Origin: SIG437 sp045648985
Lineage (GTDB): Bacteria > Bacillota > Clostridia > UBA1381 > UBA9506
Assembly (NCBI GenBank): GCA_045648985.1
Contig: JAZROZ010000033.1
Location: 1-45,484, forward strand
Length of the DNA stretch: 45,484 bases
Reading direction: 5' to 3'
The notes below the pieces were generated by a model. It saw only the letters and a list, made by a program, of their open reading frames with translations, was not told the DNA's origin and did no database searches. Both the position numbers and the translations under genes were made by a program. This document shows, in pieces, positions 32,071 to 40,339 of the stretch; the stretch's first letter is position 1; each line of letters opens with the position of its first letter.

Positions 32071-32633
32071 AGAAACTCAAAAAATTTATATCGGTTATTT
32101 TAGTGGTTGTTTTGGCTTTCGGTGGTGCTGTTTTTACTGTCCGCAGGCTATACCCTGTAAAATATATAGAATACATAAATGAATGCGCAGATTCTTATGG
32201 GCTTGATGCGTATCTTGTTATGAGCATAATCAAAGCTGAAAGTAATTTTGAAGATTCAGCTGTGTCCCATAAGAATGCATCGGGACTTATGCAGATTACA
32301 AAGGGTACGGCAAACTGGATTGCCCAGCAGCTTGGGGTAGAGGATTTCAGTTACGAAAGAGATATTCAAAATGCTGAGATTAATATCAATATGGGCACAT
32401 TTTATGTAAGCTATCTTATAGAAATGTATGACGGGTGTTTAGAGTGTGCTTTGGCGGCGTATAATGCGGGGCCAAACAATGTTAATAAGTGGCTTTTAAA
32501 TACTGATTATTCAAAAGACGGTAAAAATCTTGATAAAATACCTTTCCCTGAAACCGAAAGGTATTTAGACAAGGTGAAAAATAATTACAAGGTTTATAAA
32601 CTATTATACAAAAAGGCTGTGGATGGAAAGTGA
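32067..32633 (+). CDS. Lytic transglycosylase (SLT domain)
   Basis: A 188-residue membrane-anchored wall enzyme that cleaves peptidoglycan glycan strands with formation of 1,6-anhydro ends. One N-terminal membrane helix (about 7-28) is followed by the SLT fold: SIIKAESNFEDSAVSHKNAS with the catalytic glutamate, GLMQITKGTANWIA, INMGTFYVSYLI and ALAAYNAGPNNVNKWL. GTG start 32067 has AAGGAG upstream. It overlaps coaE and apbE by 4 bp each (GTGA), so translation is coupled. Confidence 0.92.
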   Translation: MKKLKKFISVILVVVLAFGGAVFTVRRLYPVKYIEYINECADSYGLDAYLVMSIIKAESNFEDSAVSHKNASGLMQITKGTANWIAQQLGVEDFSYERDIQNAEININMGTFYVSYLIEMYDGCLECALAAYNAGPNNVNKWLLNTDYSKDGKNLDKIPFPETERYLDKVKNNYKVYKLLYKKAVDGK

Positions 32634-33634
32634 AACATATTAAAATCTTTTTGTCTGTTATTTTGATTTTTGTTATAGTAGCAGGAGTCTGCTTTAAAAC
32701 AGGAGAATATACGCAGACAGAATTTATGATGGATACTTTTATCACAATAACAGCTTACGGGAAAAATGCTAAAGAAGCAACAGAAAAAGCAATTGAGAAA
32801 ATTTCGGAGCTTGATAAAAAATTCAGCGCATATTCAAATGCAAGCGAAATTTTTAAAATAAATTCACAAACACAAACGAAAAATATAGACACAGAAGTTT
32901 ATGAAGTAATAAAAAAGGCTACTGAGTTTTCAAAAATGACAGATGGTGCATTTGATATTACATTAAAGCCTGTTTCTGACATCTGGCAATTTGGTACGGG
33001 AAGTGAGAGCGTGCCAAAGTCTTTTGAACTGGAAGATGCACTAATGAAAAAAGGAGCAGAAAATATTGTTTTTTTCGATGAAGATAAGAGCATAACCTTT
33101 TTAAAAGAAGGTATGCAGATTGATTTAGGCGGCGTTATAAAGGGATATGCAGCCCAGGAAGCAGCAAATGTTTTAAAAGAAAACGGCATAGAAAATGCAT
33201 ATCTTGATTTAGGTGGTAATATTTCTGTTATCGGTAAAAAGCCTTTAGGACTTTTGGAGAGCATAAAAAACGGAAAGAGATATCGTGATTTTATAGTTGG
33301 TATTCAAGACCCAGAGAAAAGTCGTGGAGAAATAATTGATACTGTAACAGGAGATAATAACTATATAGTAACAAGTGGTGCATATGAGCGAAATTTCATA
33401 GAAGACGGGAAATTATATCACCATATTATTGATGGCAAAACAGGTTATCCTGCCGAGATAACAGCTGACAGTGTAACTGTAATATCAAAGGACGGAATGG
33501 CAGCAGATATGATTTCAACGGCGCTTTTTGTACTTGGAAAAGATGAGATAGAGAAAATTCCTGACAACTTATATGATGAAATTATTTTTGCATATGACGG
33601 CAAAACGGAACGAATAAAATCCACAAATGATTAG
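32630..33634 (+). CDS. apbE: FAD:protein FMN transferase (ApbE)
   Basis: Attaches FMN covalently to threonine of exported flavoproteins such as Rnf and Nqr subunits. 334 residues. An N-terminal export helix (FLSVILIFVIVAGVC) is followed by MMDTFITITAYG, KKFSAYSNASEIFKIN, IDLGGVIKGYAAQ, AYLDLGGNISVIG, HHIIDGKTGYPA and the metal-site DGMAADMISTALFVLG. The Cys after VAGV is not a canonical lipobox. Start GTG 32630, overlapping the transglycosylase gene by 4 bp. No target flavoprotein lies in the window. Confidence 0.93.
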   Translation: MKHIKIFLSVILIFVIVAGVCFKTGEYTQTEFMMDTFITITAYGKNAKEATEKAIEKISELDKKFSAYSNASEIFKINSQTQTKNIDTEVYEVIKKATEFSKMTDGAFDITLKPVSDIWQFGTGSESVPKSFELEDALMKKGAENIVFFDEDKSITFLKEGMQIDLGGVIKGYAAQEAANVLKENGIENAYLDLGGNISVIGKKPLGLLESIKNGKRYRDFIVGIQDPEKSRGEIIDTVTGDNNYIVTSGAYERNFIEDGKLYHHIIDGKTGYPAEITADSVTVISKDGMAADMISTALFVLGKDEIEKIPDNLYDEIIFAYDGKTERIKSTND

Positions 33635-33643
33635 AGGGATTAG

Positions 33644-36247
33644 ATGAACAGACAAAAATTTCTTATACTTGATGCAAACAGTATAATAAACAGAGCCTTT
33701 TACGGAGTTAGACTCCTGACAACAAAGGACGGCACATATACAAATGCGGTATATGGTTTTTTAAATATTATGTTTAAATATTTAGAAGAGATTAAACCTG
33801 ACTATATTGCAGCCGCTTTTGATTTAAAGGCGCCTACTTTCAGACATAAAATGTATGAGGGATATAAAGCAACGAGAAAAGGTATGCCTGAAGAATTAGT
33901 GCCGCAGCTTCCACTGCTAAAAGAAGTTTTATCAGCTATGAACATAACTGTTTTGGAAAAGGAAGGCTTTGAAGCTGACGATATTATCGGAACGGTAGCA
34001 AATATCTGTACTAAAGAAGATATTGATTGTGCGATTTTAACGGGAGATAAAGACGATTTGCAGCTTGCAACTGAAAATAATAAGATATATCTTGTGACAA
34101 CTCGTATGGGAAGCACTGATACGGAAGTGTTTGACAGTGATAAGGTTTTCTTTAAATATGGTGTTACCCCCAAAGAATTTATAGATGTTAAAGCAATAAT
34201 GGGAGATACATCCGATAACATTCCGGGTGTTAAAGGAATAGGCGAAAAGGGTGCGCTTTCATTAATATCGGAGTTTGGAAGTCTTGAAAACATTTATGAA
34301 AACATAGAAAATGACAAGATAACAAAATCGACAAGGACAAAGCTGATAGAGGGTAAAGACAGTGCATATTTAAGCAGAACTCTTGCTACAATTGACATAA
34401 ATGTTCCAATTGATTTTAAATGCAGTGATGCAAAAATAAAAGAATATGATAACGATACTCTTGTTGAAATTTTCAGAAGGCTCGAATTTAAGAGCTTTTT
34501 AAAAAAGCTTGGCGGTGAAATCTCAAAAAAAGAGCCTGACACCATAAAAACTGAGCTCATTTCAGATGGCGCAAAGGAGCAGCTTAAAAGGGAAGAAAAT
34601 GTAAGCTTTATTATTGATTATGAAAAGGACAAGCTATATTTTTCATATAATCCCGACGTGTGCTATTGCTATAACATAAATGACGATTTGGATGCGGCCA
34701 GAGAGTTTTTTGAAAATGAAAAAAATGATAAGACGGGACATAATTTAAAGGAGGATATAATCTATCTTTCCAAAAAGGGAATAGAAATAAAAGGAAAGCT
34801 CTTTGATACAGAGATAGCGGCATATTTAATTGACCCGTCAAGAAAAAGCTATACTGTTTCAGAGCTTATGTTTGATTTTTTAGGGACTATCTTAGCAGAA
34901 AACAAAGAAACTGCCATGCAGCTTTCGTTTGATGAAGAAGAAAATGACATAGACTATCTTCAAAACCATGTAGCAGCTTTGACACTTTTGCGAAAATTTG
35001 AAGAAGATAAGCTCAAACAAACGGAACAGGATTCACTTTTTTATGATATAGAAATGCCGCTCGTTTCTGTTTTAGCATCAATGCAAGAAGAGGGCATTAT
35101 GGTAAACGAAGAAATGCTCACTCAGTTTGGCATAATGCTGACAGAAAAAATAGCTCTCTTGACAGAGGAAATATATGAGCTTGCAGGAAGTGAATTTAAC
35201 ATTAATTCACCAAAACAGCTTGGTGATATTTTATTTGTTAATTTAGGCTTAAAAGCAGCAAAAAAGACAAAGACTGGTTATTCCACAAATGCGGAAACGC
35301 TGGAAAAGCTAACGGGTGAGCACCCAATAATTGAAAAGGTTTTAGAATACAGACACCTTTCTAAACTTAATTCAACTTATGTTATAGGTCTTAAAAGCGA
35401 GATTGATAAGGAAACGAAAAGGATTCATTCAAACTTCAATCAGACAGTGACACAAACAGGAAGAATAAGCTCGACAGAGCCTAATTTACAGAATATCCCC
35501 GTAAGGACAGAAATTGGCAGAGAAATGCGTAAAATGTTTGTCGCAAAAGACGGTTTTTCTTTAGTGGGTGCAGACTATTCACAGATTGAGCTGAGAGTCT
35601 TAGCACATATTGCGGAAGATGAAAATATGCAAGAAGCCTTTAAAAACGGAAAAGATATTCATGCATCAACTGCCTGTAAGATTTTTGGTGTCGGTGAAAA
35701 TGATATAACACCTGCTATGCGTACGGCGGCTAAGGCTATAAACTTCGGTCTTATATATGGAAAGGGCGAGTTTTCATTAGCTAAAGATTTAGGTATTTCT
35801 ATGAGAGAGGCAAAGGCATATATAGAAGACTATTTAGGTAGCTTTCCTATGGTGCAAAAGTATATGAAAGAAGTTGTCCAATTTGCACATAGTAACGGTT
35901 ATGTTAAAACGATGTTTGGAAGAAGAAGAGCCTTAGCTGAAATTACATCTAAAAATTATCAGCTCCGTTCTTTTGGAGAACGCGCAGCGCTCAATACTCC
36001 AATTCAGGGAAGTGCCGCAGATATAATAAAGCTTGCTATGGTTAAGGTGTATAATAAAATCAGGGAAAAGAATCTAAAATCAAGGTTAATTCTACAGGTG
36101 CACGATGAACTTATAGTTGAGGCACAAAACAGCGAAATTGATGTTGTAAAAGATATTTTGAAGACAGAAATGGAAAACGTCTGCAAGATGAACGTGCCGC
36201 TTAAGGTTGATATGAATGTGGGTAAGAGCTGGTACGATACAAAATAG
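33644..36247 (+). CDS. polA: DNA polymerase I
   Basis: Repair and Okazaki-processing polymerase, 867 residues. The N-terminal 5' nuclease (about 1-290) shows LILDANSIINRAF, KRKATRKGMP-like helical arch, GFEADDIIG and GDTSDNIPGVKGIG. The middle (about 310-460) keeps the exonuclease fold, but the DxE acid motif is not intact (only FIIDYEKDK at that place), so 3'-5' proofreading is probably lost, as in other Firmicutes. The polymerase domain has motif A GADYSQIELRVLAHIA, motif B RTAAKAINFGLIYG and motif C QVHDELIVEA. ATG 33644 follows GAGGG. Confidence 0.97.
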   Translation: MNRQKFLILDANSIINRAFYGVRLLTTKDGTYTNAVYGFLNIMFKYLEEIKPDYIAAAFDLKAPTFRHKMYEGYKATRKGMPEELVPQLPLLKEVLSAMNITVLEKEGFEADDIIGTVANICTKEDIDCAILTGDKDDLQLATENNKIYLVTTRMGSTDTEVFDSDKVFFKYGVTPKEFIDVKAIMGDTSDNIPGVKGIGEKGALSLISEFGSLENIYENIENDKITKSTRTKLIEGKDSAYLSRTLATIDINVPIDFKCSDAKIKEYDNDTLVEIFRRLEFKSFLKKLGGEISKKEPDTIKTELISDGAKEQLKREENVSFIIDYEKDKLYFSYNPDVCYCYNINDDLDAAREFFENEKNDKTGHNLKEDIIYLSKKGIEIKGKLFDTEIAAYLIDPSRKSYTVSELMFDFLGTILAENKETAMQLSFDEEENDIDYLQNHVAALTLLRKFEEDKLKQTEQDSLFYDIEMPLVSVLASMQEEGIMVNEEMLTQFGIMLTEKIALLTEEIYELAGSEFNINSPKQLGDILFVNLGLKAAKKTKTGYSTNAETLEKLTGEHPIIEKVLEYRHLSKLNSTYVIGLKSEIDKETKRIHSNFNQTVTQTGRISSTEPNLQNIPVRTEIGREMRKMFVAKDGFSLVGADYSQIELRVLAHIAEDENMQEAFKNGKDIHASTACKIFGVGENDITPAMRTAAKAINFGLIYGKGEFSLAKDLGISMREAKAYIEDYLGSFPMVQKYMKEVVQFAHSNGYVKTMFGRRRALAEITSKNYQLRSFGERAALNTPIQGSAADIIKLAMVKVYNKIREKNLKSRLILQVHDELIVEAQNSEIDVVKDILKTEMENVCKMNVPLKVDMNVGKSWYDTK

Positions 36248-36263
36248 TAAATGAGGTGAAGAG

Positions 36264-37184
36264 ATGTCTTTTTCATCTGATGTAAAAGAAGAATTATGCA
36301 AGGTTTCTTTTGATAATCCGTGCTGCAACAGAGCAGAGCTTGCAGCTTTGGTTTCGTTTTGCGGTTCCGTCATCTCAAGAAATGGTGGAGAAGCAATTCG
36401 CATAAGAACTGAAAATATGCTTGTTGCCAAAAGAATAAGAAAACTTATGGAGCTTGTTTTTGGTTACGATATAGACATAACTGAACGTTTAAAAACGCGT
36501 GGCGGCAGTACATTTACGATTTATATTTATGAGAAGCATATGCTCTCAAATATTACAAACAGGCTTGGCCTTTTGGTAGACAAAATAATAAAATTTAACG
36601 TCAACCCGTTTTTAGTACAGGATGAATGTTGCAAAAGGGCATATTTAAGGGGTGCTTTCTTAGCTGGCGGCTCTGTGACATCTCCTGAAAAGAGTTATCA
36701 TTTTGAAATAGAAACTCATTATCAGGGATTAAGCCGTGATTTAAAGCAGCTTTTTGACGATGAGGAAATAAACGTAAAAACCGTTATAAGAAAATCGGGA
36801 TATGTGCTATACATAAAAGAAAGTGAAACGATAGCAGACCTTATCGCGCTGATGGGCGCAACCGATTCTATGATTGAGGTTTATAATGTAAAAATGGAAA
36901 AGGATTATAAAAATAATATCAACAGACAAGTAAATTGTGAAACGGCAAACTTGAGGAAAATAGGTGACGCTGCAGCAAAGCAGATTGTAGCAATTAAAAA
37001 GCTTATGTCAGACAAAAAAACAGAGCTTCCTGAGCAATTAAAGGAGCTTGCGGCGCTCAGAATAGAATATCCTGAGGCGAGCTTAAAAGAGCTTGGCGAA
37101 ATGCTGATGCCGCCTATAAGCAAATCGGGAGTTAACCACAGACTGAATAAAATAATTGATATGGCAGAAAAGAGCGGTAGATAA
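36264..37184 (+). CDS. whiA: DNA-binding protein WhiA
   Basis: Conserved Gram-positive regulator with a degenerate LAGLIDADG homing-endonuclease fold (about 10-200; CCKRAYLRGAFLAGGSVTSPEKSYHFEIE) and a C-terminal helix-turn-helix (SLKELGEMLMPPISKSGVNHRLNKI). 306 residues, normal length. Roles in division and chromosome segregation are known in Bacillus and Streptomyces; the exact role here is open. ATG 36264 follows GAGGTGAAG. Its stop overlaps the next start by one base (TAATG). Finding it after polA rather than with yvcJ-yvcK is notable. Confidence 0.95.
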   Translation: MSFSSDVKEELCKVSFDNPCCNRAELAALVSFCGSVISRNGGEAIRIRTENMLVAKRIRKLMELVFGYDIDITERLKTRGGSTFTIYIYEKHMLSNITNRLGLLVDKIIKFNVNPFLVQDECCKRAYLRGAFLAGGSVTSPEKSYHFEIETHYQGLSRDLKQLFDDEEINVKTVIRKSGYVLYIKESETIADLIALMGATDSMIEVYNVKMEKDYKNNINRQVNCETANLRKIGDAAAKQIVAIKKLMSDKKTELPEQLKELAALRIEYPEASLKELGEMLMPPISKSGVNHRLNKIIDMAEKSGR

Positions 37185-37582
37185 TGAAAGAAACAGGTTT
37201 TGTTATAAAAACAGATGGAAATATGGCATACGTTTCAGTAAAACGCAAAAGCTCCTGCGGTGATAATTGTGCTATGTGCAAGGGTGTGTGTAAAGCGCCT
37301 GAAATAAAGGCTTTGGCGGATAATAAAATTGGTGCCCAGGTGGGCGATTTTGTGATAGTAGAAGCAGAAACAAAAAATGTATTAAAGTGTGCTTTTTTGG
37401 TGTATCTGTCTCCTGTTTTACTGATGATGACGGCATATATACTGTCCATAAGCTTTGCAGAAAACAAAATAATTGCTGCTGTAGTATCTGTGCTGGCATT
37501 TTTGATAAGTGGAGTAATTGTTAAGATTTTTGATAAGAAATTAGCGCCTAAAACATATATCAGAAAAATTCTGGACAAATGA
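37184..37582 (+). CDS. RseC/MucC-type SoxR-reducing system protein
   Basis: A 132-residue inner-membrane protein of the RseC/MucC family. The N-terminal cytoplasmic domain carries a Cys cluster SCGDNCAMCKGVC (about 24-36) able to hold an Fe-S centre, then two transmembrane helices (about 69-88 and 92-114). In other bacteria such proteins sit with Rnf or SoxR-reducing systems; neither is in the window, though apbE upstream flavinylates Rnf-type subunits. Start overlaps the whiA stop. Confidence 0.85.
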   Translation: MKETGFVIKTDGNMAYVSVKRKSSCGDNCAMCKGVCKAPEIKALADNKIGAQVGDFVIVEAETKNVLKCAFLVYLSPVLLMMTAYILSISFAENKIIAAVVSVLAFLISGVIVKIFDKKLAPKTYIRKILDK

Positions 37583-37606
37583 AATTTATACTAAGGAAGT
37601 GTAAAA

Positions 37607-39352
37607 GTGGCTTTAGACGGCATCACAACAAATGCGTTAGCAAGAGAGTTTGACGAAAAGTTCAAAGACTTAAGAATAGATAAGATATATCAGCCCGACC
37701 ATGACGAGCTGCTTATTTTTCTGCACGGAAAAACGGGTAGCTTTAAGCTTTATTTAAGTGCAAATCCATCTATTCCAAGAGTGTGTATATCAGAAGATGC
37801 CAAAGGTTCTCAGAATACGCCACCTGTTTTTTGTATGCTTCTTCGTAAGCATCTGTCAGGTGGGAAAATAGTAAAAGTTATTCAGCCTGACTTTGAGCGT
37901 GTTATAAAGTTTTACATTGAAGGATATAATGAATTTGGTGATTTAACCACAAAAAAACTCATAATTGAAATTATGGGCAGACATTCAAATATAATTTTAA
38001 CAGATGAAAACGATAAGATTTTAGACAGTATAAAAAGAGTAGATTTTTCTGTAAGTTCACTAAGACAAATACTTCCTGGACTAAAGTATGAAAATCCACC
38101 TGCACAAAACAAGAAAAATCCGATAAATAGCGGAGTGAATGACTTTTTGGAAGCTTTAAAATCGGCAGATAAAAAAGCAGATAAGTGTATTTTAGATGCT
38201 TTTTCGGGAATAAGTCCTCTCATAGCAAGAGAAGTAGTATATAGAGCGCTTTCCTTAGTTGATGTTTTTGCTGGAGAACTTAATATGTCGCAAAAGCTTG
38301 ATGTTGCAACTGAAGGATATAAGCTTTTTAGGGAGATCGAGGAGGGTAACTTCTGTCCCAACTATATCATTAACAGCGAAACAGGGAAATATGTTGATTT
38401 TTCTGTCGTGCCTATCTATCAGTATGAAAATATGGCAAACGTTATAAAATGTGAATCTCCTGCTGCTTTGGTTTATGAATATTATAAAGAGCGCGGCAGA
38501 AAAGAACGTGTGCAGAGAAGAAATGCAGAGCTTTTAAAGCTCGTAACAAACAATATAGAAAGATGTGCAAAAAAGATTGAACGGCAGCAGATAGAGATTG
38601 CCGATACAGAAAAAAGAGAATTGTGGAAAATATCAGGCGAACTGATTACTGCAAATATTTATAGAATCAAGCAAGGCGAGAAAAGTGTAACACTTGAAAA
38701 TTACTATGAAGACGGAGCGCCGCCACTTGAAATAGCTTTAGATACATCAATAACACCGTCACAAAACGCGCAGAGGTATTTTAAGAAATATAATAAGGCA
38801 AAAACAGCTCAAAGGGAGATTTCAAAACAGCTTGAAATAGCAAAAGACGAGCTTTACTATTTAGAAAGTGTCGAAGAAGAAATAGAAAAAGCAGTGACAC
38901 CTGAGGCTATTTCTGAAATAGCAGATGAGCTTTTTGAACAGGGATATATAAAAAGATACGATAAGCAGAAGCAGAAAAAACAAAAGCCATCGATGCCAAC
39001 TGTGGCACAGACGTCGGACGGATTTCAAGTTTTTATTGGAAGAAACAATAAGCAAAATGATTATCTCACGTTAAAAATGGCTCATAATAACGATTTGTGG
39101 TTTCACACAAAAGAGATACACGGCTCGCACGTTGTAATGCGATATGAACAAGAACGAGAGTTTACACAGACCGCTATAATAGAAGCTGCACAAATGGCAG
39201 CATTTCACTCAAAAGCCAAAAATTCAGATAATGTCCCCGTTGACTACACTAAAATTAAATTTGTAAAAAAACCGTCAGGGGCCAAACCGGGTTTAGTGAT
39301 ATACACAGACAATAAAACGGTATACGTTACACCAAAGGAGGAGGCTATATGA
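37607..39352 (+). CDS. rqcH: Ribosome quality-control protein RqcH (NFACT family)
   Basis: Homologue of Rqc2/NEMF, which binds stalled 50S-peptidyl-tRNA and adds alanine tails that mark the nascent chain for decay. 581 residues: NFACT-N domain (MALDGITTNALAREFDEKF, IMGRHSNIILTDEN, SLRQILPGLKYENPP), paired coiled coils in the middle (about 290-440), and the C-terminal NFACT-R domain (GFQVFIGRNNKQNDYLTLK, DLWFHTKEIHGSHVVM). It was formerly called a fibronectin-binding protein. Start GTG 37607 with AAGGAAG upstream. It overlaps smpB by 4 bp (ATGA), and the smpB ribosome site lies inside it. Confidence 0.95.
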   Translation: MALDGITTNALAREFDEKFKDLRIDKIYQPDHDELLIFLHGKTGSFKLYLSANPSIPRVCISEDAKGSQNTPPVFCMLLRKHLSGGKIVKVIQPDFERVIKFYIEGYNEFGDLTTKKLIIEIMGRHSNIILTDENDKILDSIKRVDFSVSSLRQILPGLKYENPPAQNKKNPINSGVNDFLEALKSADKKADKCILDAFSGISPLIAREVVYRALSLVDVFAGELNMSQKLDVATEGYKLFREIEEGNFCPNYIINSETGKYVDFSVVPIYQYENMANVIKCESPAALVYEYYKERGRKERVQRRNAELLKLVTNNIERCAKKIERQQIEIADTEKRELWKISGELITANIYRIKQGEKSVTLENYYEDGAPPLEIALDTSITPSQNAQRYFKKYNKAKTAQREISKQLEIAKDELYYLESVEEEIEKAVTPEAISEIADELFEQGYIKRYDKQKQKKQKPSMPTVAQTSDGFQVFIGRNNKQNDYLTLKMAHNNDLWFHTKEIHGSHVVMRYEQEREFTQTAIIEAAQMAAFHSKAKNSDNVPVDYTKIKFVKKPSGAKPGLVIYTDNKTVYVTPKEEAI

Positions 39353-39816
39353 AAGAAAGTGGAATAAAAATAGTTTCTGCCAACAAAAAAGTAAGACATG
39401 ACTATTTTGTAGAAGAAACGATAGAAGCAGGAATAGAGCTTTTCGGAACAGAAGTAAAATCTGTCAGGGCAGGAACAGTAAATTTAAAAGACAGTTTCGT
39501 ATCCTTTAAGGGCGGCGAGGCACGGGTTTTAGGTATGCACATAAGCCCATATGAAAAAGGAAATATATTTAATAAAGACCCACTGCGTGAAAAACGTCTG
39601 CTTCTTCACAAAAAGGAAATTGCAAGGCTATACGGCGCAGTAAAACAAGACGGATATTCGGTTATACCTCTTTCTGTTTACTTAAAGGGGAGTTTGGTAA
39701 AAGTAGAAATCGGTCTTTGTAAGGGTAAGAAAAATTATGATAAACGTGCAGATATGGCAAAACGCGACGCGCAAAGAAAAATAGAAAAGGCATTAAAACA
39801 GAAGAATTTAGAATGA
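39349..39816 (+). CDS. smpB: SsrA-binding protein SmpB
   Basis: Partner of tmRNA in trans-translation rescue of stalled ribosomes. 155 residues. The N-terminal KKVRHDYFVEETIEAGIELFGTEVKSVRAG, AYVHI-equivalent MHISPYEKGNIFNKDP, RKLLLHKKEI-type block and the basic tail KNYDKRADMAKRDAQRKIEKALK are all recognised. A very strong site AAAGGAGGAGG precedes ATG 39349. Last gene of the long operon; no tmRNA (ssrA) gene was recognised downstream in the window. Confidence 0.97.
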   Translation: MKESGIKIVSANKKVRHDYFVEETIEAGIELFGTEVKSVRAGTVNLKDSFVSFKGGEARVLGMHISPYEKGNIFNKDPLREKRLLLHKKEIARLYGAVKQDGYSVIPLSVYLKGSLVKVEIGLCKGKKNYDKRADMAKRDAQRKIEKALKQKNLE

Positions 39817-39846
39817 AAGAAGTCCGCTCTTAAAGCGGACTTCTTT
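39816..39846. terminator. Intrinsic terminator
   Basis: AAAGAAGTCCGCT (39816-39828) pairs with AGCGGACTTCTTT (39834-39846); it closes the smpB operon and also faces the truncated yaaH gene on the minus strand. Confidence 0.82.
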
Positions 39847-39849
39847 AAG

Positions 39850-40302
39850 TTAAAAAATCCCAACAAAGTTAGGTGCTTTTTCAATATAGAACATAGCTGA
39901 AAGAAGCGACCAGTTTTGAGCAAATGGACGCATAACTGTCCAATATCCTGCACCAAGTAAATCAAAATCCGAAATAGTGTCAAGCTTAGCTTTAATGCTT
40001 CTTACATCTTCAAACCATACGATGTGCTTTCTTCCGCCTCGTTCATAATATTCAAAAAACGGCGATTGCGAAACTTCATCAAACATAATGGTAGCACCAT
40101 AGGAATTAGCAATATTTATAGCTTCTACATTTCCGACAACCTTTGCAACAGATGTACCTCTTTCATAGGGCAGAGTCCAGTCGTAGCCGTAGTTGGGAAT
40201 ACCCATAAAGATTTTCTGCGGCTCAATCTGACTCACTGCAAAGCGGACTACATTTCGCACCTGATTAATTGGTGCAACCGCCATCGGTGGTCCATATGTA
40301 TA
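39850..40302 (-). pseudogene. 3' part of a YaaH-like spore GH18 protein, cut by the mobile element
   Basis: About 150 residues matching the C-terminal half of the glycoside-hydrolase-18 domain of YaaH/SleL-type spore cortex proteins: YTYGPPMAVAPINQVR, IFMGIPNYGYDWTLPY, HIVWFEDVRSIKAKLD, LLGAGYWTVMRPFAQNW. Homology starts abruptly at YTYGPP, normally preceded by a Trp-Gly, and everything upstream (GH18 front, LysM domains) is missing. The frame stays open a little further into unrelated codons; ATG 40284 is internal. The recombinase gene ends 38 bp away. The rest of the gene should lie beyond the right edge of the window. Confidence 0.82.
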
Positions 40303-40339
40303 TGAACATATAAGATAAATGTGTAAAACAAGAGAAAAA

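Noticed and set aside
40284..40302. ATG 40284 as the start of a 144-residue protein
   Set aside because: It has no ribosome site and family homology continues upstream through YTYGPP; the ATG is an internal Met of a truncated gene.
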